Assembly (NCBI GenBank): GCA_002316675.1
Contig: DCDZ01000001.1
Span: 911-42,034 of the forward strand
Source of the DNA: Tyzzerella sp. UBA1042
Lineage (GTDB): Bacteria; Bacillota; Clostridia; Lachnospirales; Anaerotignaceae
Direction: 5' to 3'
DNA: 41,124 bases
Shown here piece by piece: positions 31,931-40,248 of the stretch (the first letter of the stretch is position 1; every line of letters starts with the position of its first letter). A program made the position numbers and the translations under genes. The notes beneath the pieces are model-generated. The model did not search any database, was not told the origin of the DNA, and was given only the letters and a program-made list of their open reading frames with translations.

Positions 31931-32230
31931 TTACTTTTCTTCCTCTGCTGTAATTTTCATGACAAGACCGTTGTCCTCCTCGTCATCAAAATCAAACTCT
32001 TCTTCTTTGGAACAAAAGGGACATTCCACCTGAAACAGTCCACAAAATAAAACAATGATAGCAACAACAAACACAGCGCCGCTGGCTGCTAAAATTGATT
32101 TTTTATTTCGTTTGGGAAGACAAATGCCAATCATAATGCCGAATGCCGTCATACCAACCTTAAAAATAGTAATATCCTTCCAGTCAAATTCCACAATAAA
32201 GGTGTTCAAAAAATCGCTTATTTTTTTCAT
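31931..32230 (-). CDS. Small membrane protein downstream of apbE
   Basis: 99 residues with two membrane helices (about 22-40 and 45-66) separated by a KRNKKS turn, a cysteine pair in QVECPFCSKEEEF, and a strongly acidic tail (DFDDEEDNG). Similar short clostridial proteins are sometimes labelled phosphate-transporter permease, a label I consider unreliable. The CPFC pair could bind metal or be redox-active. It starts 9 bases after apbE, so it is co-transcribed and may assist the ApbE target or electron-transfer context. Function unknown. Confidence 0.7.
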   Translation of the reverse strand: MKKISDFLNTFIVEFDWKDITIFKVGMTAFGIMIGICLPKRNKKSILAASGAVFVVAIIVLFCGLFQVECPFCSKEEEFDFDDEEDNGLVMKITAEEEK

Positions 32231-32239
32231 ATTACCCTC

Positions 32240-33292
32240 CTATCTCGTCACTGTTTCATATTCAAAAGTATTGTCTCTGCCCTCAAAGGTGAATATGGAC
32301 GCAGCACCCTCAGTAGCAACAACACGCCCATCCTCTGTTATAAAAATCGCCTCAAAATCACTGCTGTTTTTCCATAATGCCAAGGCATTCTCCAAGCCCA
32401 TTACAAACAACGCCGTGGAGAGTCCATCGGCCTTTGTCCCGTCTGCGCTTATAATTGTAACAGATAACAAACCATTATCTGCAGGATACCCAGTTTTTGA
32501 ATCAATTATGTGGTGATACCGTTTTCCATTTTCCTCAAAATATCTCTGGTATCCGCCAGAGGTTATCACAAAGCAATCCTGTATTTCCAGAAGCCCCACA
32601 TAATCATCGGCATTCAAAGGGTTCTCTATCGCGATCCTCCATTTTTTCCCCTCGGGTTTCGTTCCGATGGTCCCAATGTTTCCGCCTAAGGAAAACAATC
32701 CGCTTGTTACCCCCTGCTCTTTTAAAAGTGCAACAATGGCATCCGAAGCATATCCCTTTGCAATACCGCCTAAATCAACCGCCATGTCCTCCTTCAAAAG
32801 CTGGGCCGAAGAGGCAGTTTCATCTATTTCCAAGTCCTCCAAATTTGTTAAAGGCAACAATTTTTCCAGAGTCGCCTCCTCTGGAATATGCTTTTCCCCA
32901 TCTGTGGTGAACCCCCAAGCCTTTACAATTGGCGCTACGGCAATGTCAAATGCCTGCTCTGTTAATGCACCAATTTCCTTTCCACGCATAATTACTTTTA
33001 AGGTGTCCTCTGAAAGGGATACCTTGCCTTTCCCTGCCTGAGCGTTTAATTGTGAAATTTCGCTGTTTTCTAGGGTTACAGAAAATAGTCTCTCCAATTT
33101 GCGTATTTCCTGCTCTGCTTCCGTTAAAATTTCTTCGCCATTTTCATGATAAATGGTAAACTGCATCACCGTATCCATTGCAAATGTGGTCATCTCATGC
33201 TTGTTTTTCTCTGTATTATTTGCCTGTACGCATCCTCCTAAAAAGCTTAGTATAAGGCACAATCCAACCATGATAGGTATTTTTTTCAACAT
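32240..33292 (-). CDS. apbE: FAD:protein FMN transferase (lipoprotein)
   Basis: 350 residues. A signal peptide with lipobox (LSFLGGC, Cys21) anchors it outside the membrane. ApbE hallmarks are FAMDTVMQFTIY, DLGGIAKGYASDAIV, FSLGGNIGTIG and the Mg-binding DSKTGYPADNGLLSVTII and TKADGLSTALFVMG. It moves FMN from FAD to a Thr/Ser in targets such as Rnf or Nqr subunits. No such target is in the window. It heads a two-gene operon behind a consensus promoter. Confidence 0.95.
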   Translation of the reverse strand: MLKKIPIMVGLCLILSFLGGCVQANNTEKNKHEMTTFAMDTVMQFTIYHENGEEILTEAEQEIRKLERLFSVTLENSEISQLNAQAGKGKVSLSEDTLKVIMRGKEIGALTEQAFDIAVAPIVKAWGFTTDGEKHIPEEATLEKLLPLTNLEDLEIDETASSAQLLKEDMAVDLGGIAKGYASDAIVALLKEQGVTSGLFSLGGNIGTIGTKPEGKKWRIAIENPLNADDYVGLLEIQDCFVITSGGYQRYFEENGKRYHHIIDSKTGYPADNGLLSVTIISADGTKADGLSTALFVMGLENALALWKNSSDFEAIFITEDGRVVATEGAASIFTFEGRDNTFEYETVTR

Positions 33293-33327
33293 ATTTTTTC
33301 TCCTGACCCTATAGAATATCTGTTTTT

Positions 33328-33356
33328 ATTTTACCTATTTTGGGTTCTTATGTCAA
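33328..33356 (-). promoter_or_regulatory. Sigma-A promoter of apbE
   Basis: Minus-strand TTGACA (33356-33351), 17 bases, then TAAAAT (33333-33328). It sits directly after the terminator of the preceding antiporter operon. Confidence 0.85.
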
Positions 33357-33361
33357 ATAAT

Positions 33362-33396
33362 AAAAGATCATATCCTTTGCAGATATGACCTTTTTT
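33362..33396 (-). terminator. Terminator of the antiporter operon
   Basis: On the minus strand GGTCATATC (33390-33382) and GATATGATC (33374-33366) enclose TGCAAAG and are followed by TTTTATTATTT. It begins almost at the stop codon at 33398. Confidence 0.85.
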
Positions 33397-33397
33397 A

Positions 33398-35356
33398 TCA
33401 AAATAAAATATAAAGCATTGCAACGGCAAGGCCGATACCAATCATCAAGAGGCTTTTCGCAAAGCCTTCCCCGTATACGACCTTGTCACTTTCTTCGTCC
33501 GTATATGCGGAAAAATACCGATCCTCCGGCGGAACCACTCTGCCGCTGTCATCATTGAAAATCAGCATACGCAACGCGGCGACAAAACCATCTGTTAGGG
33601 AGCCGGCCATTCTTGCGAAAAAGCCTCCAATAAAGGGAAGCACCTTTAACAAAACCGGGCGGTAAAGTTTGTCTTCCAAGCTCAGCCACTTTGGCATACG
33701 GTCAACATAAACCAAAATTCCGCCGGGGTCTTTTTCCATGAGCACCTTGCGAATAAAAAGGAAATACACCAAACCGCCAATGATAACGGAAATTACCGCA
33801 CCCTTAAGATTGATCCAAGCAAAATAATGCACCGCATGGTCCGGCCCATGGGCACCCATAAAATGATAGCTTACCTCTGCAATCTGATCCGCCGTTACAT
33901 GGGGAAAAATACCCATTACAGGCAAAATCAGCGCACCGGCAGTCAACACTACTGCAGACAGTTTGCTCATATAAGGGCCTTTTTTTTGCCCATGACAACC
34001 ATCGGCATGGGGATTGGATTCCACAAAGACAGCCACAAAAATTTTTGTCATATAGGCGATGGTTAAACCGCCGGAAACCAAAAAAATCACCTCTATGGCC
34101 TGCATATATCCGATTGCCAATCCTTCCGCCTGCAAGAGCACAATGTACTCCACAATGCTTTCATGAATTAAAGTTTTGCTGATGTATCCATTCCACAAGG
34201 GAATTCCGGTAATACCTAACACACCCATCAAAAAAATAAATTTCAGCAGGGGCTTATCCTTTCCCCAGCCTCGCAGGTCATTTAAATTCAACTTATGTAA
34301 ATTCATATAAATCACACCGGCTGACATAAATAAAACCAGTTTTAATAAAGAATGGTTCACCACATGGAGGATGGTTCCTCCCGCCGCCAGAGCGTTGTGG
34401 GAACCTAATAAGCCCTGCATACCAACAGCAACGGTAACAAAACCAATCTGCGATAAGGAGGAGCATGCTAATATTCTTTTGATATCGATGGAAAAAACCG
34501 CCAAAACTGCACCAAGGGCCATGGTAATTGTGCCGAGGATTAATATAAAATCTCCCCAGTTTGCATCGTACAAAAATATTTTACAGCTTAAAACCAATAT
34601 TCCGTAGATGCCTGCCTTTGTTAAAATACAGGATAACAGCGCACTAGCAGGGGCAGGCGCAACAGGATGTGCCTCCGGCAGCCAAATGTGCAGGGGAAAA
34701 AGACCCGCTTTTGCACCAAAACCAAACAGGATCAACACACCGATGCCATAGAATGCTTTCTTATCCTCAGTTGCGGCCGCAAATTCAGCCAGTGCATCAA
34801 TATTCAGTGTTCCTGCTAAATGATACATCATAAACAGCCCCATCAGCGTCACCAAACCGCCGATAACCGCAATGCCCAAATAGGTTTGGGCCGCATGGAT
34901 TGCCACTTTGCTTTCATCGTGAATGACCAATACAAAGGAGGTAAAGGACATGATTTCAAAGAAAATAAACGTAGTGTATAAATCCGCCGATAGGAAAACA
35001 CCTAGGGTTGCTCCCAGTGTAGTTAGCATAAAGAAATAATATCGATTTCGATTGTTATAAAGTGCAAAATACTCCTTAGAGAACACTGTTGTCATAAACC
35101 AGATAAAGGAAGTTAATATTGCCAAAACCATCCGTAATCCGTCACCATAAAAATGCAGCCCTAATCCGCAAAAATCAGGAATTGTGTATCTGGCCTCTTT
35201 GCCAAATAAGGAAACGGCCCCTGCAAAAACTAAAAAGGTTACGGCACACGCCCAGACATTTCTGGCCTCCTTGTTTTTGCGGCCAATGAGATACCCAATG
35301 ATTGCCGCCGCCATCGGGAAGAAAACCAATAACGGTAAAAGTATAGTTTGTTCCAT
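33398..35356 (-). CDS. NuoL/HyfB-like proton-conducting antiporter subunit
   Basis: 652 residues, about 16 membrane helices. The antiporter family core shows the conserved Glu in FIFFEIMSFTSFVLVIH, the Lys in FGFGAKAGLFPLHIWLPEAH and VAPAPASALLSCILTKAG. A C-terminal extension (about 500-652, with LVYVDRMPKW-type amphipathic region ILVYVDRMPKWLSLEDKLYR and a last helix) recalls the lateral-helix part of NuoL/MrpA. It would couple H+ or Na+ movement in an Mrp/Mbh-type complex. Last gene of the operon; 17 bases after its neighbour. No hydrogenase or quinone-module gene is visible, so the driver is unclear. Confidence 0.85.
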   Translation of the reverse strand: MEQTILLPLLVFFPMAAAIIGYLIGRKNKEARNVWACAVTFLVFAGAVSLFGKEARYTIPDFCGLGLHFYGDGLRMVLAILTSFIWFMTTVFSKEYFALYNNRNRYYFFMLTTLGATLGVFLSADLYTTFIFFEIMSFTSFVLVIHDESKVAIHAAQTYLGIAVIGGLVTLMGLFMMYHLAGTLNIDALAEFAAATEDKKAFYGIGVLILFGFGAKAGLFPLHIWLPEAHPVAPAPASALLSCILTKAGIYGILVLSCKIFLYDANWGDFILILGTITMALGAVLAVFSIDIKRILACSSLSQIGFVTVAVGMQGLLGSHNALAAGGTILHVVNHSLLKLVLFMSAGVIYMNLHKLNLNDLRGWGKDKPLLKFIFLMGVLGITGIPLWNGYISKTLIHESIVEYIVLLQAEGLAIGYMQAIEVIFLVSGGLTIAYMTKIFVAVFVESNPHADGCHGQKKGPYMSKLSAVVLTAGALILPVMGIFPHVTADQIAEVSYHFMGAHGPDHAVHYFAWINLKGAVISVIIGGLVYFLFIRKVLMEKDPGGILVYVDRMPKWLSLEDKLYRPVLLKVLPFIGGFFARMAGSLTDGFVAALRMLIFNDDSGRVVPPEDRYFSAYTDEESDKVVYGEGFAKSLLMIGIGLAVAMLYILF

Positions 35357-35373
35357 ATTCGTTTTCTCCTTTC

Positions 35374-36852
35374 CTACATGATCCCCGTTGCAACCTTTTC
35401 CAAAACAACGAGAAGCTCTGACGGGAACAATCCAATTAATATCGTAATCACAGTTAACATAATGAGAGGAACTGTCATATAGCAGTTGGGATCGGAAACA
35501 TGGTCATAATATCCTGCGGCATATTCCCGTTTCCTTGGGAAATACGCACGGACGACAATATAAAAAATATACAGCGCCGTCAGCACCGCCGATATAATCA
35601 ATGCAACAATCCCCAAATATGCCACTTGGTTTGAGGATTGCACCGCCGCCGTTGCCAAGGCCCATTTACTGTGAAACCCAGCAAAAGGGGGTACCCCCGC
35701 CAAGCTTGCACCGGTCAAAGCCATACTGATAAAGGTGATCGGCATAAGCCTGCCAAAGCCTTCCACCTCATATAAATATTCCCTATGGGTTTTATATAAA
35801 ATAGCTCCGGCTGTAAAAAAGAGTGTAATTTTAATCAAAGCATGATAAATCATATGTAACAACCCGGCAGTCAGCCCCGCCGGCGTCATCAATGCCGCAC
35901 CAAAAATAATGTAAGATAAATTAGATATGGTTGAGTACGCAAATCTTCTTTTAATATGGGGCGTTCTCAGTGCAAGGGTAGACCCAAACACAATGGTGAT
36001 GGCCGCCGCAATCAAAATAACATTCTGCACCCAAGTTCCCATAAGATACTCTGTTCCGAAACTAAAATAAATCAATCGGATGATGGCAAAAACACCGGCC
36101 TTTACAACCGCAACGGCATGAAGCAGTGCCGTAACCGGTGTGGGGGCAACAGAGGCCTTTGGCAGCCAGCGGTAAAAGGGCAGTATTGCGGCTTTTACAC
36201 CAAAGCCGAAGAATGCCACTAAAAAAACCACCTGCAATGTCCTTTCATGGCCTTTAATCAGCTCCGGTATTAATACCCCGCCGTAAATGAATTCAATGCT
36301 ATCCCCATAGCAGTATATAAATATGAAACCAATGAATGCCAAGGCCGCACCAAACATCATATAAAGGATATACGTTTTTCCGGCGTGTCTGGCCTTATTA
36401 TCCATGGCGTGCATCACCAAGGGCAAGGTGGCCAAGGTTAAAAATTCATAGAAAAGATACATGGTTAAGAAGTTGCCGGAAAAAGCAACCCCCAAAACTA
36501 CACCATAGGTCATGGTGAAAAAGGCAAAAAATTGATCCTCTCTTCCTTCATGGGTCATATATTCAAAGGCATACACCGTTGTAATCACCCATAAAACAGA
36601 AACCATGGTTGCAAAAACCTTAGACAACCCATCAATATGAAATGTTAAAGACAGTTTTTCACTGAAGTGAAAAATCGTTACTACTCCCGCATCAGCAAAA
36701 TAAACTGCATACAGTGCAAATATGGTATTTAAAATAGTAATTGTCAGAACCCAAAATTCCCTTTGCTTTCTGTTTCTAAACTTTACCGGCAGCAGCGCAG
36801 CCCCTGCTATGATCGGAAAGATCACCGGTAAGATCGTTGCAAATTCATTCAT
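35374..36852 (-). CDS. MrpD/NuoM-like antiporter subunit
   Basis: 492 residues, about 14 helices. It holds the conserved Glu in MYLFYEFLTLATLPLVMH and the Lys in FGFGVKAAILPFYRWLPKAS, followed by VAPTPVTALLHAVAVVKAG and the later GVPPFAGFHSKWALA loop. It is a membrane H+/Na+ pathway subunit of the Mrp/Mbh type. The segment WLPKASVAPTPV replaces the WLP-AHP-AP of the other copies, so it belongs to a different paralogue. 17 bases separate it from both neighbours. It is part of a set of four consecutive paralogues. Confidence 0.87.
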   Translation of the reverse strand: MNEFATILPVIFPIIAGAALLPVKFRNRKQREFWVLTITILNTIFALYAVYFADAGVVTIFHFSEKLSLTFHIDGLSKVFATMVSVLWVITTVYAFEYMTHEGREDQFFAFFTMTYGVVLGVAFSGNFLTMYLFYEFLTLATLPLVMHAMDNKARHAGKTYILYMMFGAALAFIGFIFIYCYGDSIEFIYGGVLIPELIKGHERTLQVVFLVAFFGFGVKAAILPFYRWLPKASVAPTPVTALLHAVAVVKAGVFAIIRLIYFSFGTEYLMGTWVQNVILIAAAITIVFGSTLALRTPHIKRRFAYSTISNLSYIIFGAALMTPAGLTAGLLHMIYHALIKITLFFTAGAILYKTHREYLYEVEGFGRLMPITFISMALTGASLAGVPPFAGFHSKWALATAAVQSSNQVAYLGIVALIISAVLTALYIFYIVVRAYFPRKREYAAGYYDHVSDPNCYMTVPLIMLTVITILIGLFPSELLVVLEKVATGIM

Positions 36853-36869
36853 AACGCTCCCACCCTTCC

Positions 36870-38336
36870 CTAAAAGATTACGCCACTGATGGTATCAATA
36901 AAATTTCCTAGATACTTAGGAAAAACCCCAAAAAAGACCACTGCGACTGCCAAAATTGTCAAAGGCACTGTCATAAAATAATTAGGCTCCCTCTTTTCCA
37001 TGGCAGCATAGTCATAGCTATTTCCCGGGAAAAACGCATCCGTAACGATGGCAAGCAAATACCCTGCAGTCAGCAAGGCACTAAGCATCAAGATACTGAT
37101 TCCCACCACAGCAAGCACACCAAACTGAGAGGATAATGCTCCCTGGGCCAAAACCCATTTGCTTACAAAGCCGCCGGCAGGTGGAATGCCAATCAATGAT
37201 AAGGAAGCGATGGTAAAGCACCACATTACAACAGGCATTTCCTTCCCAATGCCCCGCAGCTCCGTCACCAAGGTACACCCTTTTTTGTAGATGATTGCAC
37301 CGGCACTCAAAAACAGAATATTTTTTGCCGCCGCATGAAACGCTACTTGCAGTAACGCTCCCGCAAACCCAACGGGGTGTAGCAGCAGCAAGCCAAACAA
37401 AACATAGGAAACCTGACTCACCGTTGAATACGCCAATCTTTTTTTCAAAAGCTTTTCTTTATAGGCCAGCATTGACCCCATAAATATTGTGCTTAAGCTT
37501 AAAACCAAAAGTGCCGTCTGTGCCCATGAGCCTCGGATAAAATCAGCACCAAACAGATAGAAGGTTACACGAATGATGCAAATAACACCGCCCTTTGTGA
37601 TAATACCCGAAAGCACTGCCGATGCAGGGGAAGGTGCAACGGGATGGGCCGTTGGCAGCCACGCATGAAGGGGAAACATACCCGCCTTACAGCCAAAGCC
37701 CACTGCCATAAAGAAAAATACAAACAGTAAAAGAGGTTCATTTCCCTCTGTCAAAGCCATATTCAACGTACCGCCGGGAGCAAACTCCGTGGTAACACAA
37801 TAGGTATTTAGGAAGAAAAACCCTAAAAGACCAAGGCCTGCGCCAAAAATAGAATATCCTAAATATTTCATACCGGCCCTTACCGCCTGAGGCTCTTGGG
37901 TATGGATCACCAAAGGAAAGGTCAATAATGTCATCAGCTCATATGAAAAATACATTGTCATCATATTGGCAGAAAAGCATAGGCTGATCAGGGCACTTAG
38001 AGACATCACATAGAACATGAAAAACCGTCTCGGTTTATGCTCATGCTTCATGTATTCCATTGAAAATATTGCGGCCAAAAGCCAAATCAAACCAATGATA
38101 ACCGCAAAATATTTTGCAATCCCATCAATATGATAGGCAAAAGAAAGCCTGCTTGTTACGTGCCATACCGTTAACGTACCACCCTTCGCAGATACATAAA
38201 AAATCAAGGCAAGCTCAACGGCAATCGTGATAAAAACTATGAAATTACGTTGTTTTTCCTCTTTTAAAAACCAAATTCCGATTCCTGCAAAAAGCGGCAG
38301 GAGCACCGGAAGCAACAGTATACTATCACCAGTCAT
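36870..38336 (-). CDS. MrpD/NuoN-like antiporter subunit
   Basis: 488 residues, about 14 helices. The conserved Glu is in MYFSYELMTLLTFPLVIH and the Lys in FGCKAGMFPLHAWLPTAHPV, followed by APSPASAVLSGIITKGG and GIPPAGGFVSKWVLA. The expected role is one proton or sodium channel of a multi-subunit antiporter. The start is 30 bases after the upstream paralogue ends. It resembles the 652-residue copy at the WLP-AHPVAP motif more than the 492-residue one. Confidence 0.87.
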   Translation of the reverse strand: MTGDSILLLPVLLPLFAGIGIWFLKEEKQRNFIVFITIAVELALIFYVSAKGGTLTVWHVTSRLSFAYHIDGIAKYFAVIIGLIWLLAAIFSMEYMKHEHKPRRFFMFYVMSLSALISLCFSANMMTMYFSYELMTLLTFPLVIHTQEPQAVRAGMKYLGYSIFGAGLGLLGFFFLNTYCVTTEFAPGGTLNMALTEGNEPLLLFVFFFMAVGFGCKAGMFPLHAWLPTAHPVAPSPASAVLSGIITKGGVICIIRVTFYLFGADFIRGSWAQTALLVLSLSTIFMGSMLAYKEKLLKKRLAYSTVSQVSYVLFGLLLLHPVGFAGALLQVAFHAAAKNILFLSAGAIIYKKGCTLVTELRGIGKEMPVVMWCFTIASLSLIGIPPAGGFVSKWVLAQGALSSQFGVLAVVGISILMLSALLTAGYLLAIVTDAFFPGNSYDYAAMEKREPNYFMTVPLTILAVAVVFFGVFPKYLGNFIDTISGVIF

Positions 38337-38366
38337 TTTTTCACCTCATCCTCTCACCTTTTCCAT

Positions 38367-39872
38367 TTACTGTGCCAACAAGTCCAAGCTGATCTGGATA
38401 ATATGGGTAATCGGCCGATAGTAAATGCCCAGAATTAAATTTAATGCAATAAACCCAATCACAGAAACGGCAAAAGCAGGAGAAACTGAAGGAGACGGGC
38501 TGTTCAAAGCCTCTTTCGCAGGGGTCCAAATTGCAATGACAGATGGCAGAAAATACAATGCATTTAATACCATGCTGACGCCCAAAACGATGAGTACCGC
38601 AGCCATTTTCCCCGGGGAATATACCGATGCAGTGGCAAAATATACCTTTGAAATAAAACCGGCTAACAGTGGAATGCCTATCATAGACAATGCCCCAAGG
38701 GTATAGCCGATGCCCGCCAAGGGATTGCGAAGGGCCGCACCTCTCATATGATAAATTTTTTCTTTACCACCGCTATCCTCAACAAAGCTTCCGCAGCATA
38801 AGAACAGTAAGGTTTTCGTTACGGCATGGGCCAGAATATGGAAGCAGGCCGCCGTCACACCTACGCGGGTACCCATGCCAATGCCCATATAAATATACCC
38901 GATTTGAGCCACCGAGGAATACGCAAGCATACGCTTCATTGTACGCTCTTTCATGGCATAAACCGAACCCATCACCATGCCCGACAAGCCAAAAGCGAAT
39001 AAAATATCGGTGATTCTCAGGGATTCCATAACCTGTGCAGAAAACACGCAATAAATCAGCTTAATGCCCAAAATGATATAGCTTTTTAAAACCAGCCCTG
39101 ACAAAATTCCACTGGAAGTAGGTGTTGCCGATCCGTAGGCTCCCGGCAGCATGGAATGAAACGGAAACAATGCACTTTTGATTGCGATTCCGATAAATAT
39201 AAAGCCAGTCACCACCAATAAGGGCATATGATATTGCTCCGTTTTGATCAGCTCCACAATGGCTTCCTTCATTTGCGGAAAGAGAAGATGCCCTGTGATT
39301 CCATACAGAATGCTGACGCCTAAAAGAAATAAGCCTGAGCCCAGCAAGCTGATAATTAGATAATGTGTTGTGCCGACCATAGACTGGGGGGTTCCCTTTG
39401 CCATGATTAATGCGCAGGATGCAATGGTATTAATTTCAATAAATACATATGCCGTAAAAATATCATTTGTATAAATCAGTGCCAGCATTGCGCCGAACAA
39501 AGCATTCAGCATAATAAAATATAAATGCTGCTTTTCCGGCACCACATCTTTAAAAACAAAATTCGCACCGCCGCCCACAGTCAACAGCATAACAACACTA
39601 AAGGTAACCGCCATCAGGGCTTCCAAGGGGCCGGCCCTTAGTTCATTCCCCCAAGGTGCCGGAAAATGCCCCATCATAAACGTAAATATTTCGTTTTTGG
39701 CGGCAACATCCACCAACAAAATGCCAGACATAATACAGATCAGAAAAATAATTGCCATATGTATTTTGTATGCAATTTTTCCGTTGTTGATCAACGCTGT
39801 GATGATACCGCCAAGCATCGCCAGAAAAATACTGAAAAAGGGTATATTATGTATCCAATTGATATGCTCCAT
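38367..39872 (-). CDS. MrpD-like antiporter subunit
   Basis: 501 residues, about 14 helices. The conserved Glu is in AYVFIEINTIASCALIM and the Lys in GIAIKSALFPFHSMLPGAYG, then ATPTSSGILSGLVLKSY. The MLPGAYGSATP pattern is close to MrpD and MbhH-type subunits. The start codon overlaps the MnhC stop by one base (TAATG), showing coupling, as in classical mrpC-mrpD pairs. GAGGAAGGGGAATA precedes the ATG. Confidence 0.88.
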   Translation of the reverse strand: MEHINWIHNIPFFSIFLAMLGGIITALINNGKIAYKIHMAIIFLICIMSGILLVDVAAKNEIFTFMMGHFPAPWGNELRAGPLEALMAVTFSVVMLLTVGGGANFVFKDVVPEKQHLYFIMLNALFGAMLALIYTNDIFTAYVFIEINTIASCALIMAKGTPQSMVGTTHYLIISLLGSGLFLLGVSILYGITGHLLFPQMKEAIVELIKTEQYHMPLLVVTGFIFIGIAIKSALFPFHSMLPGAYGSATPTSSGILSGLVLKSYIILGIKLIYCVFSAQVMESLRITDILFAFGLSGMVMGSVYAMKERTMKRMLAYSSVAQIGYIYMGIGMGTRVGVTAACFHILAHAVTKTLLFLCCGSFVEDSGGKEKIYHMRGAALRNPLAGIGYTLGALSMIGIPLLAGFISKVYFATASVYSPGKMAAVLIVLGVSMVLNALYFLPSVIAIWTPAKEALNSPSPSVSPAFAVSVIGFIALNLILGIYYRPITHIIQISLDLLAQ

Positions 39873-40246
39873 TATTCCCCTTCCTCCTCTCTGGACAGCC
39901 GCATAATTTCATCCATATTCAGCGAGCCATAGTGTTTATAAAGCCGCTGAACCAATGCCAGAGAAAAAGCCGTGATGCTTACGGAAACCACAATACCTGT
40001 TAAAACTAAGCCCGCAGGAACGGGATTAATATAATAGGAAGCATCGATCACACCATCTGTCAGTATAGGCGCAACTCTTCCAAAGATATATCCCTGCGCC
40101 GCCAAAAACAAATAAATAGCGGTATCCATGATATTCAGCCCAATGAATTTCTTGATCAAGTTATTTTGCAGCAGCAGGTTCATAAAGCCGATCCCAAAGA
40201 GGATGACCGAAACCGCCTCGTAAAAATTGGTTTCCAGATGATTCAT
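39872..40246 (-). CDS. mnhC: MnhC/NuoK-like subunit
   Basis: 124 residues from ATG 40246; GGAGAT in the end of the preceding gene is the ribosome site. Three membrane helices. NuoK/MrpC family features are the early FYEAVSVILFGIGFMNLLLQ, NLIKKFIGLNIMDTAIYLF (with Lys/Asn in helix 2) and the tail LVLTGIVVSVSITAFSLALV. In complex I NuoK has two key Glu; here the Glu in FYEAV and the following residues differ, as in Mrp C. It belongs to the Mrp/Mbh antiporter operon, with overlaps at both ends. Confidence 0.88.
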   Translation of the reverse strand: MNHLETNFYEAVSVILFGIGFMNLLLQNNLIKKFIGLNIMDTAIYLFLAAQGYIFGRVAPILTDGVIDASYYINPVPAGLVLTGIVVSVSITAFSLALVQRLYKHYGSLNMDEIMRLSREEEGE

Positions 40247-40248
40247 AG

